A stretch of 64,000 nt of DNA. It comes from Dyadobacter sp. 3J3. Its GTDB lineage: Bacteria > Bacteroidota > Bacteroidia > Cytophagales > Spirosomataceae. The stretch spans positions 434,001 to 498,000 of the forward strand of contig NZ_VTOL01000001.1 in NCBI RefSeq assembly GCF_009801115.1. Reading direction: 5' to 3'. Both the position numbers and the translations under genes were made by a program. The notes beneath the pieces are model-generated. The model was not told where the DNA came from. It worked only from the letters and a program-made list of their open reading frames with translations, and did no database searches. Positions 1 through 8,950 of the stretch are shown here, one piece after another (the stretch's first letter is position 1; each line of letters begins with the position of its first letter).

Positions 1-178
1 CCAATCAAAACAAACATTTATTTGAATAAATAATGTAGAAATACAATATCACGTTTTGCCAATTCAACCCTTCGCCAAATATTTTTTATACTGTTTAATC
101 TATTTTGAACATGCCGTCGTAAGTCTTCTAAAATTCAACCTTTTACAACAAACGAGAGTTTTACAGACTTACAAGACT

Positions 179-892
179 ATGAAAAAAACCTTATTAGACA
201 CTTCAGTTTCCGAAGATAAGCAAATGCTATCGATGGTGAACAGACGCTACTTCCTAAGATCAGCCGGTGTTGCAGCCGCAACAGGAGCTTTTATCTTAGG
301 TGCATGTACTGACCATGATATTCAGGGTGACCAAACAGTTGATTTAGGATCAGGTGATATTGGTATCCTTAACTATGCTTATGCATTGGAGCAATTGGAA
401 GCAGCGTTCTACACACAGGTAATGATGACTCCTTACGCAGGAATGAGTGCTGAGGAAAAAATGATCCTTACGGATATTCGTGATCACGAAATTATTCACA
501 GACAATTCTTCAAAGCTGCTTTAGGCGGAGCTGCAATTAAAGGTTTAACTCCAAATTTCTCTTCTATCAATTTCAGTGATCGTGCAAGCGTATTGGGTGC
601 TGCCAAATTGTTTGAAGATACAGGGGTTCAGGCTTATAATGGTGCTGGTAAATTGATTATGAGCGCTGATTACTTGCTTCTTGCAGGAAAAATTGTTTCT
701 GTTGAAGCACGTCACGCTTCTATAATTCGTGACTTGTTGATGCCAAACACAATGTCTTTTGCTGGTGACGATGTACTTGTCTCAATCATGGGATTTGGTG
801 GATTTGATGCTGCGGTTCCTCCGAGTGTTATCCTTCCGGCTGTTCAGCCTTTTGTAATGGACAAAATCAGTGGTGCAAACCTGCCATCTTAA
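179..892 (+). CDS. Tat-exported ferritin-like lipoprotein
   Basis: Ferritin-like (PF13668-type) four-helix protein of 237 residues. The open frame reaches back to 56, but the ATG at 179 gives a sensible N-terminus: a twin-arginine motif NRRYFLR at residues 21-27, a hydrophobic stretch, and a lipobox LGAC at 40-43. This predicts Tat export and lipidation. The mature part has the helix signatures of the family: YALEQLEAAFY, a DHEIIH segment, EDTGVQAY and EARHA. The repeated Glu and His residues could bind a di-metal centre, but no activity is demonstrated for this family. It lies 27 bp before a paralogous gene, so the two are probably one operon. Function is inferred from fold only. Confidence 0.82.
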   Translation: MKKTLLDTSVSEDKQMLSMVNRRYFLRSAGVAAATGAFILGACTDHDIQGDQTVDLGSGDIGILNYAYALEQLEAAFYTQVMMTPYAGMSAEEKMILTDIRDHEIIHRQFFKAALGGAAIKGLTPNFSSINFSDRASVLGAAKLFEDTGVQAYNGAGKLIMSADYLLLAGKIVSVEARHASIIRDLLMPNTMSFAGDDVLVSIMGFGGFDAAVPPSVILPAVQPFVMDKISGANLPS

Positions 893-919
893 TCATCAAC
901 ATTCTAATATCACGAAGAC

Positions 920-1717
920 ATGAATATTTTTAATATAATTGACAGTTTCCAAAAATTTGACGGCGATGCAGTTGGCCGTTTAGAGCATGCGTCTCGTCGT
1001 ATGTTTATGAACCGTATTGGCAGCAAACTGGCAGCAGCTGCTGTTCCTGTTGCTTTTGGTAGTATTGTGAACAAAGCTTTTGGTGCTACACCAAGTGCTA
1101 CTGATGTTCTTAATTACGCACTTACGCTGGAATATCTTGAAAATGAGTTCTATATGATCGGTAACGGTACTTCCGGACTGATCAAATCAGAATATGCTCC
1201 GGTATTCGCACAAATCGGAAAACATGAAAAGGCACACGTTGACTTTCTTGTAGCTGCCCTTGGTGCACAGGCTGTTGCAAAACCAACTTTTGATTTCCCT
1301 GCTGTTTTCCCAACAGTTTTCACTGATTTCGCAACGTTTGTTACGGTTTCAAAAGCTTTGGAAGACACTGGAGTTCGTGCTTACAAAGGACAGGCTGGTA
1401 ATCTTATCACATCAAAACCTTTGTTGGAGTATGCACTTCAAATACATTCAGTTGAAGCACGTCATGCTGCAATTGCAAGAAGAATTCTAGGAAAAATTTC
1501 TGGCGATTCAACAATTAAAGGTTGGATTTCAAATGATGCCGGTGTTCCTGCTGCGGTTTATGCAGGTGAAGGAAATGTTGTTCAGGGTACTTTAAATGTT
1601 CCTGGTATTGCTGGTTTGGAAGGTATATCTTTCACTGCCATCACAGAATCATTCGACGAGCCTTTGACTATGGAAGAAGTTCTTAAAATTGCTGGTCCTT
1701 TCATCAAAGCGATGTAA
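920..1717 (+). CDS. Tat-exported ferritin-like protein (paralogue)
   Basis: Second ferritin-like protein, 265 residues. It has a Tat motif SRRMFMN around residues 25-31, a hydrophobic core, and a probable signal-peptidase site near AFGA, with no lipobox. It is therefore likely a soluble periplasmic partner of the upstream lipoprotein. It shares the motifs LEYLENEFY, HEKAH, EDTGVRAY and EARHA with its neighbour. A longer C-terminal tail of about 50 residues is absent from the first protein. The arrangement suggests that the two act together, but the substrate (metal, oxidant or desiccation damage) cannot be read from sequence. A strong terminator follows at 1761. Confidence 0.82.
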   Translation: MNIFNIIDSFQKFDGDAVGRLEHASRRMFMNRIGSKLAAAAVPVAFGSIVNKAFGATPSATDVLNYALTLEYLENEFYMIGNGTSGLIKSEYAPVFAQIGKHEKAHVDFLVAALGAQAVAKPTFDFPAVFPTVFTDFATFVTVSKALEDTGVRAYKGQAGNLITSKPLLEYALQIHSVEARHAAIARRILGKISGDSTIKGWISNDAGVPAAVYAGEGNVVQGTLNVPGIAGLEGISFTAITESFDEPLTMEEVLKIAGPFIKAM

Positions 1718-1760
1718 TCAGTAATTAATAACAATATTGTGGAGGGTAAGGTAATGCATA

Positions 1761-1795
1761 GAACGGGTCGCAAAAGCGGCCCGTTCTTTATTGTT
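1761..1795 (+). terminator. Rho-independent terminator of ferritin-like operon
   Basis: An 11-bp stem (GAACGGGTCGC with GCGGCCCGTTC, one G-T pair) and an AAAA loop, followed by a T-rich run. It lies 43 bp past the stop of the second ferritin-like gene. Confidence 0.85.
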
Positions 1796-1803
1796 TTTAA
1801 TCC

Positions 1804-1841
1804 AAAAAAATAACCCTGAATTCCTTGCGGTTATCAGGGTT
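1804..1841 (-). terminator. Terminator of hemA
   Basis: Stem AACCCTGA (1812-1819) with TCAGGGTT (1834-1841). On the minus strand it is followed by a run of seven T (plus-strand A 1804-1810). It lies 30 bp downstream of the hemA stop. Confidence 0.7.
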
Positions 1842-1871
1842 TTATAACTCCATAGTGAATAATATTCCTTG

Positions 1872-3134
1872 TCAGTGCGTTTCGCTTTGCTTTTCAAGAT
1901 TGAAAAGATCATTCAAAACATCAATCAGCGTTTCCGCTTCCCCGCGTTTGCAGGCCGCTTTTAGTTGTAAAACAGGCAGTTTAAGAATTTTCTGCATCAT
2001 GCTCGTCGTAATACGTTCCACTTTTTCAAGTTCAGAATCGCTCAGGTTTTTAGTGAACCGTGTCAATTCTTCTTTCCGTATTTGTTCCAAAGCACCTTTC
2101 AGTTTCTGAATTGTCGGTGACACGATCATTTCTTTTGACCAGTCATTAAATTCAAGCACTGCTTCGCCAATAATTTCTCTCACTTGCGGAACAGATTCCA
2201 GACGGCGGGTAAGTGCCTCATCCGCTCTTGAACGAATGGAATCAATTGAGTAAAGCATAACGCCCGGAATCTCCTCCACTTCCGGAGACACGCTGCGTGG
2301 AACAGAAAGATCGATAAAATACTTGAAAGACATGCCTCGCAAGCGAACCATCATTTCCTTTGTAAAGAACGCCTCATCACGTGCAATGGACGAGACGATT
2401 ATATCAGCTTGGGCAATTTCGTGTTCAATATTTTCAAAATCGGCAACTTTGAATCCTAATTCCTGAGCCAAAGCTTCTGCTTTACTTGCGGTACGGTTTA
2501 CCAAAGTCACATCCGAACCCGTTTTTTGTGCAAGATTACGGCAAACGTCCGTTCCGATTTCTCCCAGACCCACAACCAGAATTTTAGGATTTGGCATTAA
2601 ACCATCCAGCAATTCCACAGCAGCATAAGAAACAGAAGCTGCTCCGTCCCGGAAAAATGTTTCCTGGGCTACACGTTTGTTGGCAAAAAAGATCGTATGT
2701 AAAAGCCTGTGTAAAAATGGGCCCGCCATGTTCAAATCCGCAGTCCATTGGTAAGCATGCTTGATCTGATTAGGGATTTGCATATCCCCAACCACTTGTG
2801 AATGAAGGCCTGTAGCGACCTCAAACAAATGCTGAACAGCGGTCTCCCCCTCTCCAAAACGATCAAAATAATCCAGAAAAGGTTGTACATCAGAAACTCC
2901 TTTCTCAATTAAAAGAAGCTTGATAATCTCTTCATTCAGATCTTCGGCGGAAGAATAATATATTTCTGTACGATTGCAGGTAGAAACGACAAGTACATCG
3001 GAAACTTCAAAGAAATCCTTCAAACGAAGCATTATTCCCTTAGCTCCTTCCTCTGAAAGCGCAAGTTGCTCTCTGATGGAAAGTGGGGCATTCCGATGTG
3101 ATAAACTTATTGATTTGAAATGATTATACATCAC
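1872..3134 (-). CDS. hemA: Glutamyl-tRNA reductase
   Basis: First committed step of C5 tetrapyrrole synthesis: NADPH-dependent reduction of glutamyl-tRNA to glutamate-1-semialdehyde. The 420-residue length is normal. The catalytic motif STCNRTEIYY lies at about 51-60 with the nucleophile Cys53. His and Ser residues of the N-terminal domain (LSHRNAPLSIREQL) precede it. A Rossmann NADPH site ILVVGLGEIG lies near 185, and a helical dimerisation tail follows. The start MMYNHFK is the usual family N-terminus. The gene stands alone here; no other hem gene is nearby. It diverges from the histidine kinase at 3410 across 275 bp. Confidence 0.96.
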   Translation of the reverse strand: MMYNHFKSISLSHRNAPLSIREQLALSEEGAKGIMLRLKDFFEVSDVLVVSTCNRTEIYYSSAEDLNEEIIKLLLIEKGVSDVQPFLDYFDRFGEGETAVQHLFEVATGLHSQVVGDMQIPNQIKHAYQWTADLNMAGPFLHRLLHTIFFANKRVAQETFFRDGAASVSYAAVELLDGLMPNPKILVVGLGEIGTDVCRNLAQKTGSDVTLVNRTASKAEALAQELGFKVADFENIEHEIAQADIIVSSIARDEAFFTKEMMVRLRGMSFKYFIDLSVPRSVSPEVEEIPGVMLYSIDSIRSRADEALTRRLESVPQVREIIGEAVLEFNDWSKEMIVSPTIQKLKGALEQIRKEELTRFTKNLSDSELEKVERITTSMMQKILKLPVLQLKAACKRGEAETLIDVLNDLFNLEKQSETH

Positions 3135-3409
3135 TAGGTCTAATTCGATTTACAAAAATACAGCACAAAATTTAGAATAGGAACCGTAAGCAAAGCACAC
3201 ATGTTTATTTAGAAAACATATAAATAAAACTTTGGTTTATATTGTAAATTTCCACTATAATCCGAGGTGTTTAAATGACATTCGTCATCTTTATTCCTGA
3301 CCTCACAACAAACGAAATTGAAAGGAAAATCCACTTAGCACAATTATTTTACGTTATTTGTAAACCTTATTATTTCAACAGGTAAATTTTGTTAAGTGTC
3401 TGAATATAA

Positions 3410-4720
3410 ATGATTGCAGAAACACCTAAAAACAAACCCCGTTTCCGATTACATCCGGTTGCGCTTCTAAACAGTGATCGGCTCCGTCGTTCCCTGGTTG
3501 AAACCTATGAGAAAAAAGGCAACATAAAATATGCAATAGGCATAGTGCTTCTGGGCCTTAGCATCGTATCACTATTTTATACAAACGATCTGGTAGACAA
3601 GCTTGAAGAACGGGAAGAACGGGAAGTGCGATTGTATGGCGAAGGGTTAAGATATATCATCAATAGCCCTGACGATGAAAACTTTAACGTAATTATGAGT
3701 GTCATCCAGGATGCTGTATATTTTTATCAGATACCGGCGATCTATGTAGACGAAAATAACTTCCCAAATCCCAACAAAAATATTCCCTTTTCAAAAAATG
3801 CTTCGCTCCGCGAAAAAGAACGTATTATTCAGGCGCAGCTCATTAAGATGAAAAAGGAACATCCTCCTATTCCTGTTCAGGTAGGTGAAGGGAAAGTAGG
3901 TTACATTTATTACAGTAATTCATTTTTGTTGACCCAGCTTCGGTATTATCCATTTATTCAGCTTTCGGTTATGCTATTGATTGGCTATCTGGCTTATCTT
4001 GCATTCAGCGCGGCCAGGAAAGCAGAGCAAAACCGGGTTTGGGTTGGTTTGGCAAAAGAAACAGCCCATCAATTGGGTACACCGTTGTCGTCGCTGATGG
4101 CGTGGGTAGAATATTTCCGTAGTGATCCTAACATTGATTCATCCATAGCCGACGAAATTGAAAAGGATGTGGTGCGCCTGGAAATGATCACAACCCGTTT
4201 TTCAAATATTGGTTCGGTTCCTACTTTGAAACAGGAATCTGTTTCCATCATTGTAACAAGTTTCATTACATACCTGCAAAAACGCGTTTCCTCAAAAGTA
4301 CATTTCCATATCCATGATCAGCTGGCCGAGGGACAAACTGCACTTTTGAATAAAAATCTCTTTGAATGGGTCGTGGAAAATATATGTAAAAATGCAGTGG
4401 ACGCTATGGCCGGGATTGGTGAAATCCATGTTACACTGCAAGCTCCGCCGCAAAGCAAGGAAATCCTTATTGATATTGCAGATAATGGAAAAGGAATGAC
4501 GAAAGCTAATGCTAATAAAATTTTTAATCCCGGTTTCAGTACAAAAAAACGGGGCTGGGGTTTAGGGCTTACGCTCGCCAAACGTATCATTGAAGATTAC
4601 CACGGCGGTAAATTATTTGTAAAAAGCTCCGAAATTGGCAAGGGAACCACTTTTAGAATAATGATCCCTGCCAAAGTAATGGAAGAAATGGCCGCTCAGA
4701 ATCAGGATATTGAGAGTTGA
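3410..4720 (+). CDS. Membrane sensor histidine kinase
   Basis: Orphan kinase of 436 residues. Two membrane segments (about 43-60 and 180-202) flank a roughly 115-residue extracytoplasmic sensor region that has no recognisable domain. The dimerisation/phosphoacceptor helix carries His220 in ETAHQLGTPLSSL. The ATPase domain shows the N box (NICKNAVDAM), G1 (DNGKGM), F and G2 (GWGLGLTLAKRI) boxes. There is no HAMP or PAS domain between membrane and kinase core. No response regulator is adjacent, so its partner and signal are unknown. The ETAHQLGTPL form of the H box is common in Bacteroidota kinases of this architecture. Confidence 0.9.
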   Translation: MIAETPKNKPRFRLHPVALLNSDRLRRSLVETYEKKGNIKYAIGIVLLGLSIVSLFYTNDLVDKLEEREEREVRLYGEGLRYIINSPDDENFNVIMSVIQDAVYFYQIPAIYVDENNFPNPNKNIPFSKNASLREKERIIQAQLIKMKKEHPPIPVQVGEGKVGYIYYSNSFLLTQLRYYPFIQLSVMLLIGYLAYLAFSAARKAEQNRVWVGLAKETAHQLGTPLSSLMAWVEYFRSDPNIDSSIADEIEKDVVRLEMITTRFSNIGSVPTLKQESVSIIVTSFITYLQKRVSSKVHFHIHDQLAEGQTALLNKNLFEWVVENICKNAVDAMAGIGEIHVTLQAPPQSKEILIDIADNGKGMTKANANKIFNPGFSTKKRGWGLGLTLAKRIIEDYHGGKLFVKSSEIGKGTTFRIMIPAKVMEEMAAQNQDIES

Positions 4721-4726
4721 AATAAA

Positions 4727-7324
4727 TTAAAAACTAAATCCGATTGAAATGTAAGGAAGGGATCCCTCTTTGGAAAAACCCATCACAAACTGGATCAAAA
4801 GCAGTTCTGCCGGAATGACGTACAATCCGCCACCATAGCCATCATGCCATTTCTTTGACGATTGATCCGGCTCCCAAACTCTTCCAACATCATTAAAACC
4901 AATAATTCCTAATGTTCCGGGAACGATATACGATGTAAAATGCAGTACATCCAGTCTCAGATCAAGATTGTGATACATCATTGTTTTTCCTGTGAAACGA
5001 TTGGTGTGATATCCACGAAGACTTCGAACACCGCCCAATTGCATTTTCTGAAAAAAAGCAGGATCTCCCACTGTTGTCCCGCCGCCCAGACGATTTGCCA
5101 TCACAAAATTAGAATTTTTACTACTCAAATAATACCGGATTTCTGTCGCTAGTTTACCATAGGATTGCGAAAAACCATTCAGTTTTTCCTTCGCCGAAAA
5201 AGTTGTATTCCAGTAAAGACCTTTTGAAGGCATAGAAATATTATCACGGGTATCATAAGTCCAGCCAGCTAGCAAACCTGCGTGAACACGATCCTGAAAA
5301 ACCTGATATTGAGGATTTGATTCATTAAAATCAAACAGGAAACGCGTTAAATTGTTATCCTGTTTGCTGGTGTAATATTCCGTAGAAACTCCGCCAAAGA
5401 GTGTCAGATTTTCCCTTATTTTTCTTTTTAGTTTAAAATCGACCGTCAGATAATCGTAGCGATTTCGATAATAGGGCATCTTCCTGTTTCCGTTGTTAGG
5501 AAATTTTGTATTGTTCCCGATACCAAAAAAGTTGCTTAAATTATTCGGGCCCAGTAAATGTGCATCGATTTCAAGATCGTTTAACCCGATTGCCTTTTTA
5601 AAATCTCCGACATAATCCAGAATGAAAGATTTCCGTCCGGTAGAGTAATTTGCCCAGAACTCATTTTTAAAAGCATAAGGCACTTTTCGGAATCCCTGTT
5701 TTTCAAAAATCAACCCTGCACCTACTTGAATTCCCTGATCGATATTGTAATTAATACGAAAAAGAGGGCCGAATCTGTCGAAAAGAAAACTTCTTTTATT
5801 GTATTGATTTACCGCAGTATCGGTCGACAGCCTTAATCTTGCAAGCGAGGGAGGCGGCAACTTATTCTCCTGATCCGACCGGTCATAGACATAAAGTTTA
5901 TGTTTGTTTTTCAGGTTTTCGTCAATTTCAAATTTGTCGATATCATCCCCTCCAACCATACGAACTTTGATTGGAGATTTTGTGGTACCATTGACAGAAA
6001 AAACATCTTCACCACCAAAACCATACAGCCTGATTTCTTTGGTGACGGTATGATCAAATTTCCGGTGATAAATCTTCCTGCCGTTTGTTCCGTCTTTTTT
6101 GATATTGAAAATCGTCAGATCGATATCTCCTTTTTTCGTATGGAGAATGTCAAAATATTCCTTTTTATCAGAGGCCGGAATTTCTACAAATCCAGCTAAA
6201 AATCGAAAATATTCGAGTGCATAAACAGGCAGATTTTCCACACGGCCTTTTAAGGATTTCGTAAGCTCCGCCGTACTTGGATCAGCATAAACGCTATCCG
6301 GCAAAAATTTCATTGTGCTATCAATAAGCTCAGAAGTCAATCTGTCCTGAATATATTTTATTTCTTCTTTCCAGTCGTCCTCATCCAGCTGATTCAGGAA
6401 ATAACGATCCAGATATCGGGCATTGAAATTATATCCTTTTACATCCCTTATTGTAGCGCTGTAAGGCTGAAGATTGGATTTCAGCCACTGATGCGACAAA
6501 AACCAGGGCAAAAGTCCGGAAGTTTTATAAAAAACTTTGTCCCTGTCTCTTGGAATAGGCCTGTAAATGGTTTCACCTTTGGATTTTTCAGGTAGCCATC
6601 GCCAGTTATCTTCATGCCTGTCCCAGTCGCCGATGACCATATCCAGTAGTCGCGCACGAAGTGTCAGTTTTTCGTCAAAGTTTGTATCATTATTATTCTG
6701 GACTTTTCGTTGTGCCTTGTCCGTCGCGTCCGTTTTTTCGGTTTCAAAAGGATTTCTTTCTTCAAATAAATAAGCCGCATTGGCAAAGTCCTTCTGGTAT
6801 TCTCCCAATCCAGGATCGTTTTCAACATAAACAATTTCGGGATTGGAGTGCAATAAGCCTAGCGCCCCGGCCAGAGAAGGCGCAACCAAAGCGCCGAAAG
6901 GATGGCCGGTAGAAACCTGATCCTGAACAATATCCTTCGCGATTGTCGGTTTAAGATTTTCAGCCAATCCACGTTCCGGATATTTTTGAATGGTTCGTAA
7001 AACCCATTCTTTACCAGAAGCATCTTTCAAACGCAGCGAACGTGTTTGCATGCCTCCACCCAATTTCACGATCGTCAGACCACCCCGTTCTTTTGAAAAA
7101 TCCAGAATCCGCATCGGAACCGGCATAGCCCATAGTTTCCGGTGATTTTCACCCAGAAAAAACCGGTGTGATTTACCAACTGCATTATACTCCGGCGCAA
7201 TGGCGATTTTTATGCTGTCGCCAGATGCCGATTTTTGGGCATAGGAAATATTGACAAATAAAACTGTCAGAAAAAAGGAGAATAACGAATTATATATTTT
7301 GGTAAAATTTCCCTGCATAAACAT
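4727..7324 (-). CDS. Omp85/BamA-like outer membrane protein with unusual N-terminal domain
   Basis: 865 residues with a signal peptide ending near YAQ (about 29). The C-terminal third (from about residue 540) is a 16-strand-type surface-antigen barrel. It ends in F and has barrel motifs such as WTYDTRDNISMPSKGLYW and LGGVRSLRGYHTNRF. The latter contains the VRGF/Y-like loop-6 signature of the Omp85 superfamily. No POTRA repeats are evident. Instead residues 40-500 form a soluble region with GGGMQTRSLRLKD and GDWDRHEDNW segments. The last resembles the HxxN/DxD arrangement of kinase-like folds, but that is only an impression. It is probably an outer membrane transporter or secretion pore with a periplasmic module. 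It converges with the kinase at 4720, 6 bp apart. Confidence 0.75.
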   Translation of the reverse strand: MFMQGNFTKIYNSLFSFFLTVLFVNISYAQKSASGDSIKIAIAPEYNAVGKSHRFFLGENHRKLWAMPVPMRILDFSKERGGLTIVKLGGGMQTRSLRLKDASGKEWVLRTIQKYPERGLAENLKPTIAKDIVQDQVSTGHPFGALVAPSLAGALGLLHSNPEIVYVENDPGLGEYQKDFANAAYLFEERNPFETEKTDATDKAQRKVQNNNDTNFDEKLTLRARLLDMVIGDWDRHEDNWRWLPEKSKGETIYRPIPRDRDKVFYKTSGLLPWFLSHQWLKSNLQPYSATIRDVKGYNFNARYLDRYFLNQLDEDDWKEEIKYIQDRLTSELIDSTMKFLPDSVYADPSTAELTKSLKGRVENLPVYALEYFRFLAGFVEIPASDKKEYFDILHTKKGDIDLTIFNIKKDGTNGRKIYHRKFDHTVTKEIRLYGFGGEDVFSVNGTTKSPIKVRMVGGDDIDKFEIDENLKNKHKLYVYDRSDQENKLPPPSLARLRLSTDTAVNQYNKRSFLFDRFGPLFRINYNIDQGIQVGAGLIFEKQGFRKVPYAFKNEFWANYSTGRKSFILDYVGDFKKAIGLNDLEIDAHLLGPNNLSNFFGIGNNTKFPNNGNRKMPYYRNRYDYLTVDFKLKRKIRENLTLFGGVSTEYYTSKQDNNLTRFLFDFNESNPQYQVFQDRVHAGLLAGWTYDTRDNISMPSKGLYWNTTFSAKEKLNGFSQSYGKLATEIRYYLSSKNSNFVMANRLGGGTTVGDPAFFQKMQLGGVRSLRGYHTNRFTGKTMMYHNLDLRLDVLHFTSYIVPGTLGIIGFNDVGRVWEPDQSSKKWHDGYGGGLYVIPAELLLIQFVMGFSKEGSLPYISIGFSF

Positions 7325-7448
7325 TGCGACCGAAAAAGATCTTAAATATACGGGAGTTTATGGGTTTTGGGGGGTTGAGAGATGAAAAAATGTGGATTGG
7401 GATTGAAGTAATATCAACTGCAGGTTGGGAACCATTGCATCGTAAAGG

Positions 7449-7497
7449 CTCATTCGAAGCTTACCCCGAGAGCAAATCAGGGTGAGCATCGAATGAG
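7449..7497. repeat. Long hairpin in a 363-bp gene-free gap
   Basis: The gap 7325-7687 holds no gene I can support. Its one feature is an 18-bp imperfect inverted repeat (7449-7466 with 7480-7497, 16 of 18 pairs matching) around a 13-nt loop, followed by TTTT on the plus strand. It could be a terminator for either strand or a repetitive hairpin. A plus-strand terminator makes little sense, because the neighbouring genes are all on the minus strand. Confidence 0.55.
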
Positions 7498-7687
7498 TTT
7501 TAATGTCTCTTAGAAAGGACTAGCAAGGAACCGACCACTGATTTTTTACCATTTTTAATGATAGTTATCGAAATAAATATTCGTTTCTCCGTACTTTAAA
7601 CACCATAACTTTTTGTAAATTATTCAAAAATACAAAGTCAAAAAACTAATAATAACCAAGTTAAAAACAAGAGACCAGCTAATACGA

Positions 7688-8170
7688 TCAGATCCGTTGC
7701 AATTCAAACTTAACATCCTCCATTAACAACACTCTTTCAGTGTTAGAATTCTCATCATAAATTAAAACGTACTTAAAGTCCGGGCTAAGTACATAATATC
7801 CGTCGTAAAATCCGACAATTTTTTCAAAAATGGCTTCCCTTAACTTAACATTCTCATTATTTAAAAAATCAAAAAGAGTCTCGCCAACAATTGGTTTTAT
7901 TTTCACTTTATAGTTTGGCAAAGCCAAGGGATATGTTATTCTGCTACTGGCTCCATTAATGTCAGCACCATCGCCATAAACTTCAACATATTCGTTTAAG
8001 TTGACAACTTGTCGTTCAACTAGTAATTCCCAATTGGCTTGCAGCCAATCATTAAGTAATTCATCATCTAAATCATCAGAACTAATCAGTAATTTAGAAG
8101 CCATCTCCCAACTAGAGTTTAAAAATTCAGCGAAGAATCTGATAGCCTTATCAATTGTAGTTTCCAACAT
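7688..8170 (-). CDS. Putative immunity protein of a polymorphic toxin remnant
   Basis: Acidic 160-residue cytoplasmic protein with no signal peptide and no family I recognise. Its ATG overlaps the TAA stop of the upstream fragment (TAATG), so the two were translationally coupled. The upstream fragment looks like the C-terminal end of a polymorphic toxin. A small acidic gene directly after such a toxin end is typically its cognate immunity protein, and that context is the whole basis for the call. The gene is intact, whereas its toxin partner has lost its N-terminal part. Confidence 0.5.
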   Translation of the reverse strand: MLETTIDKAIRFFAEFLNSSWEMASKLLISSDDLDDELLNDWLQANWELLVERQVVNLNEYVEVYGDGADINGASSRITYPLALPNYKVKIKPIVGETLFDFLNNENVKLREAIFEKIVGFYDGYYVLSPDFKYVLIYDENSNTERVLLMEDVKFELQRI

Positions 8171-8667
8171 TACTTAAATATTTTTAGTAGAAAATCAAGT
8201 TCATCTTGTGTAGGTGCTCGCTTAAAACCTCTAGAACCAGGAATAAAATCCTCAAATTTCACTTTTTGCAATGTTCCAGCAGGTGCATTAGGGTGAGAAT
8301 TGGGTATCCATTCTTTTACGCGAGCAGCATTTATAACCATTTTACTACCATCCTTAAATAGTATTTCAGCGGCGTTACCGTTTTTTCCTACCCTAGTAAC
8401 CGTTTGTGTTATTTCCTTCCCCGTGAAATTTAAACTATTATTTACAACCTTTTTACCCCCATCAACCAGCACCCTTGCATTGCTACCCTCAGCAACAACT
8501 TCACCACTACTTGCTAGGGTAAGATCTCCTCCTCCAACATTTGCCCATCGATACCCCCAAGGAGCTTTTCCTGCCGCCTGCGCTGCCTGATTATAAATTT
8601 GCTCTCCTAAGGCACCTGTGCCAGAAACAGCAAGACCTGAATTAGCTTTATTCCGTGGTCCGTGTCC
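8170..8667 (-). pseudogene. C-terminal fragment of a polymorphic (Rhs/contact-type) toxin
   Basis: A reading frame stays open from 8667 down to the TAA at 8170-8172, about 165 codons. It has no convincing start: the only candidate inside is a GTG at 8470-8472, and an upstream stop at 8668-8670 lies within a repeat copy. The translated part has glycine-rich linker sequence (SGLAVSGTGALGEQIYNQ) followed by a compact end containing RVKEWIPNSHPNAPAGTLQ and DFIPGSRGFKR. Proline-rich PNxHPNAPAGT-like ends occur in secreted polymorphic toxins, from memory and unchecked. I infer that the body of a large toxin gene was lost when the adjacent IS remnant arrived. It may be inactive or an orphan module. 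Confidence 0.5.
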
Positions 8668-8688
8668 TCACCTAGAGTATATACACAT

Positions 8689-8943
8689 CTAAGTATTTTC
8701 CTTTACAAGTATAAAACCCTGAACCCTTTCATCAAATCTTTGCAAACCTATCAGAAAGTCGGTGGGTCCGGCAGGTCTTTTACTTTGATAACCACTCCAT
8801 TCTGCTAACCTTGCTATCACCCGGCAAGCAAATGCAAGAGTGCTTTGAGAGTAAGGATTTTGAAGTTTTTCCGTATTTCCCTCCAACTGTCTGTTTACTA
8901 AAACCATACATTTCCGTTCAGTCTCATTAAAAGTAGCAAACAT
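8689..8943 (-). pseudogene. IS4-family transposase, C-terminal fragment
   Basis: Eighty-four residues that resemble the extreme C-terminus of IS4-type DDE transposases. An ETER segment comes first. A helix with ACRVIARLAEWSGYQSKRP follows, then GPTDFLIGLQRF, matching the family pattern of a W/GY-rich RPPG turn followed by LWRGLxRF. The catalytic DDE residues are all missing. Just upstream of the ATG the frame meets a stop at 8950-8952, at the edge of the palindromic repeat at 8951, so the truncation coincides with a repeat boundary. Not functional. Confidence 0.6.
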
Positions 8944-8950
8944 GAGTTGC

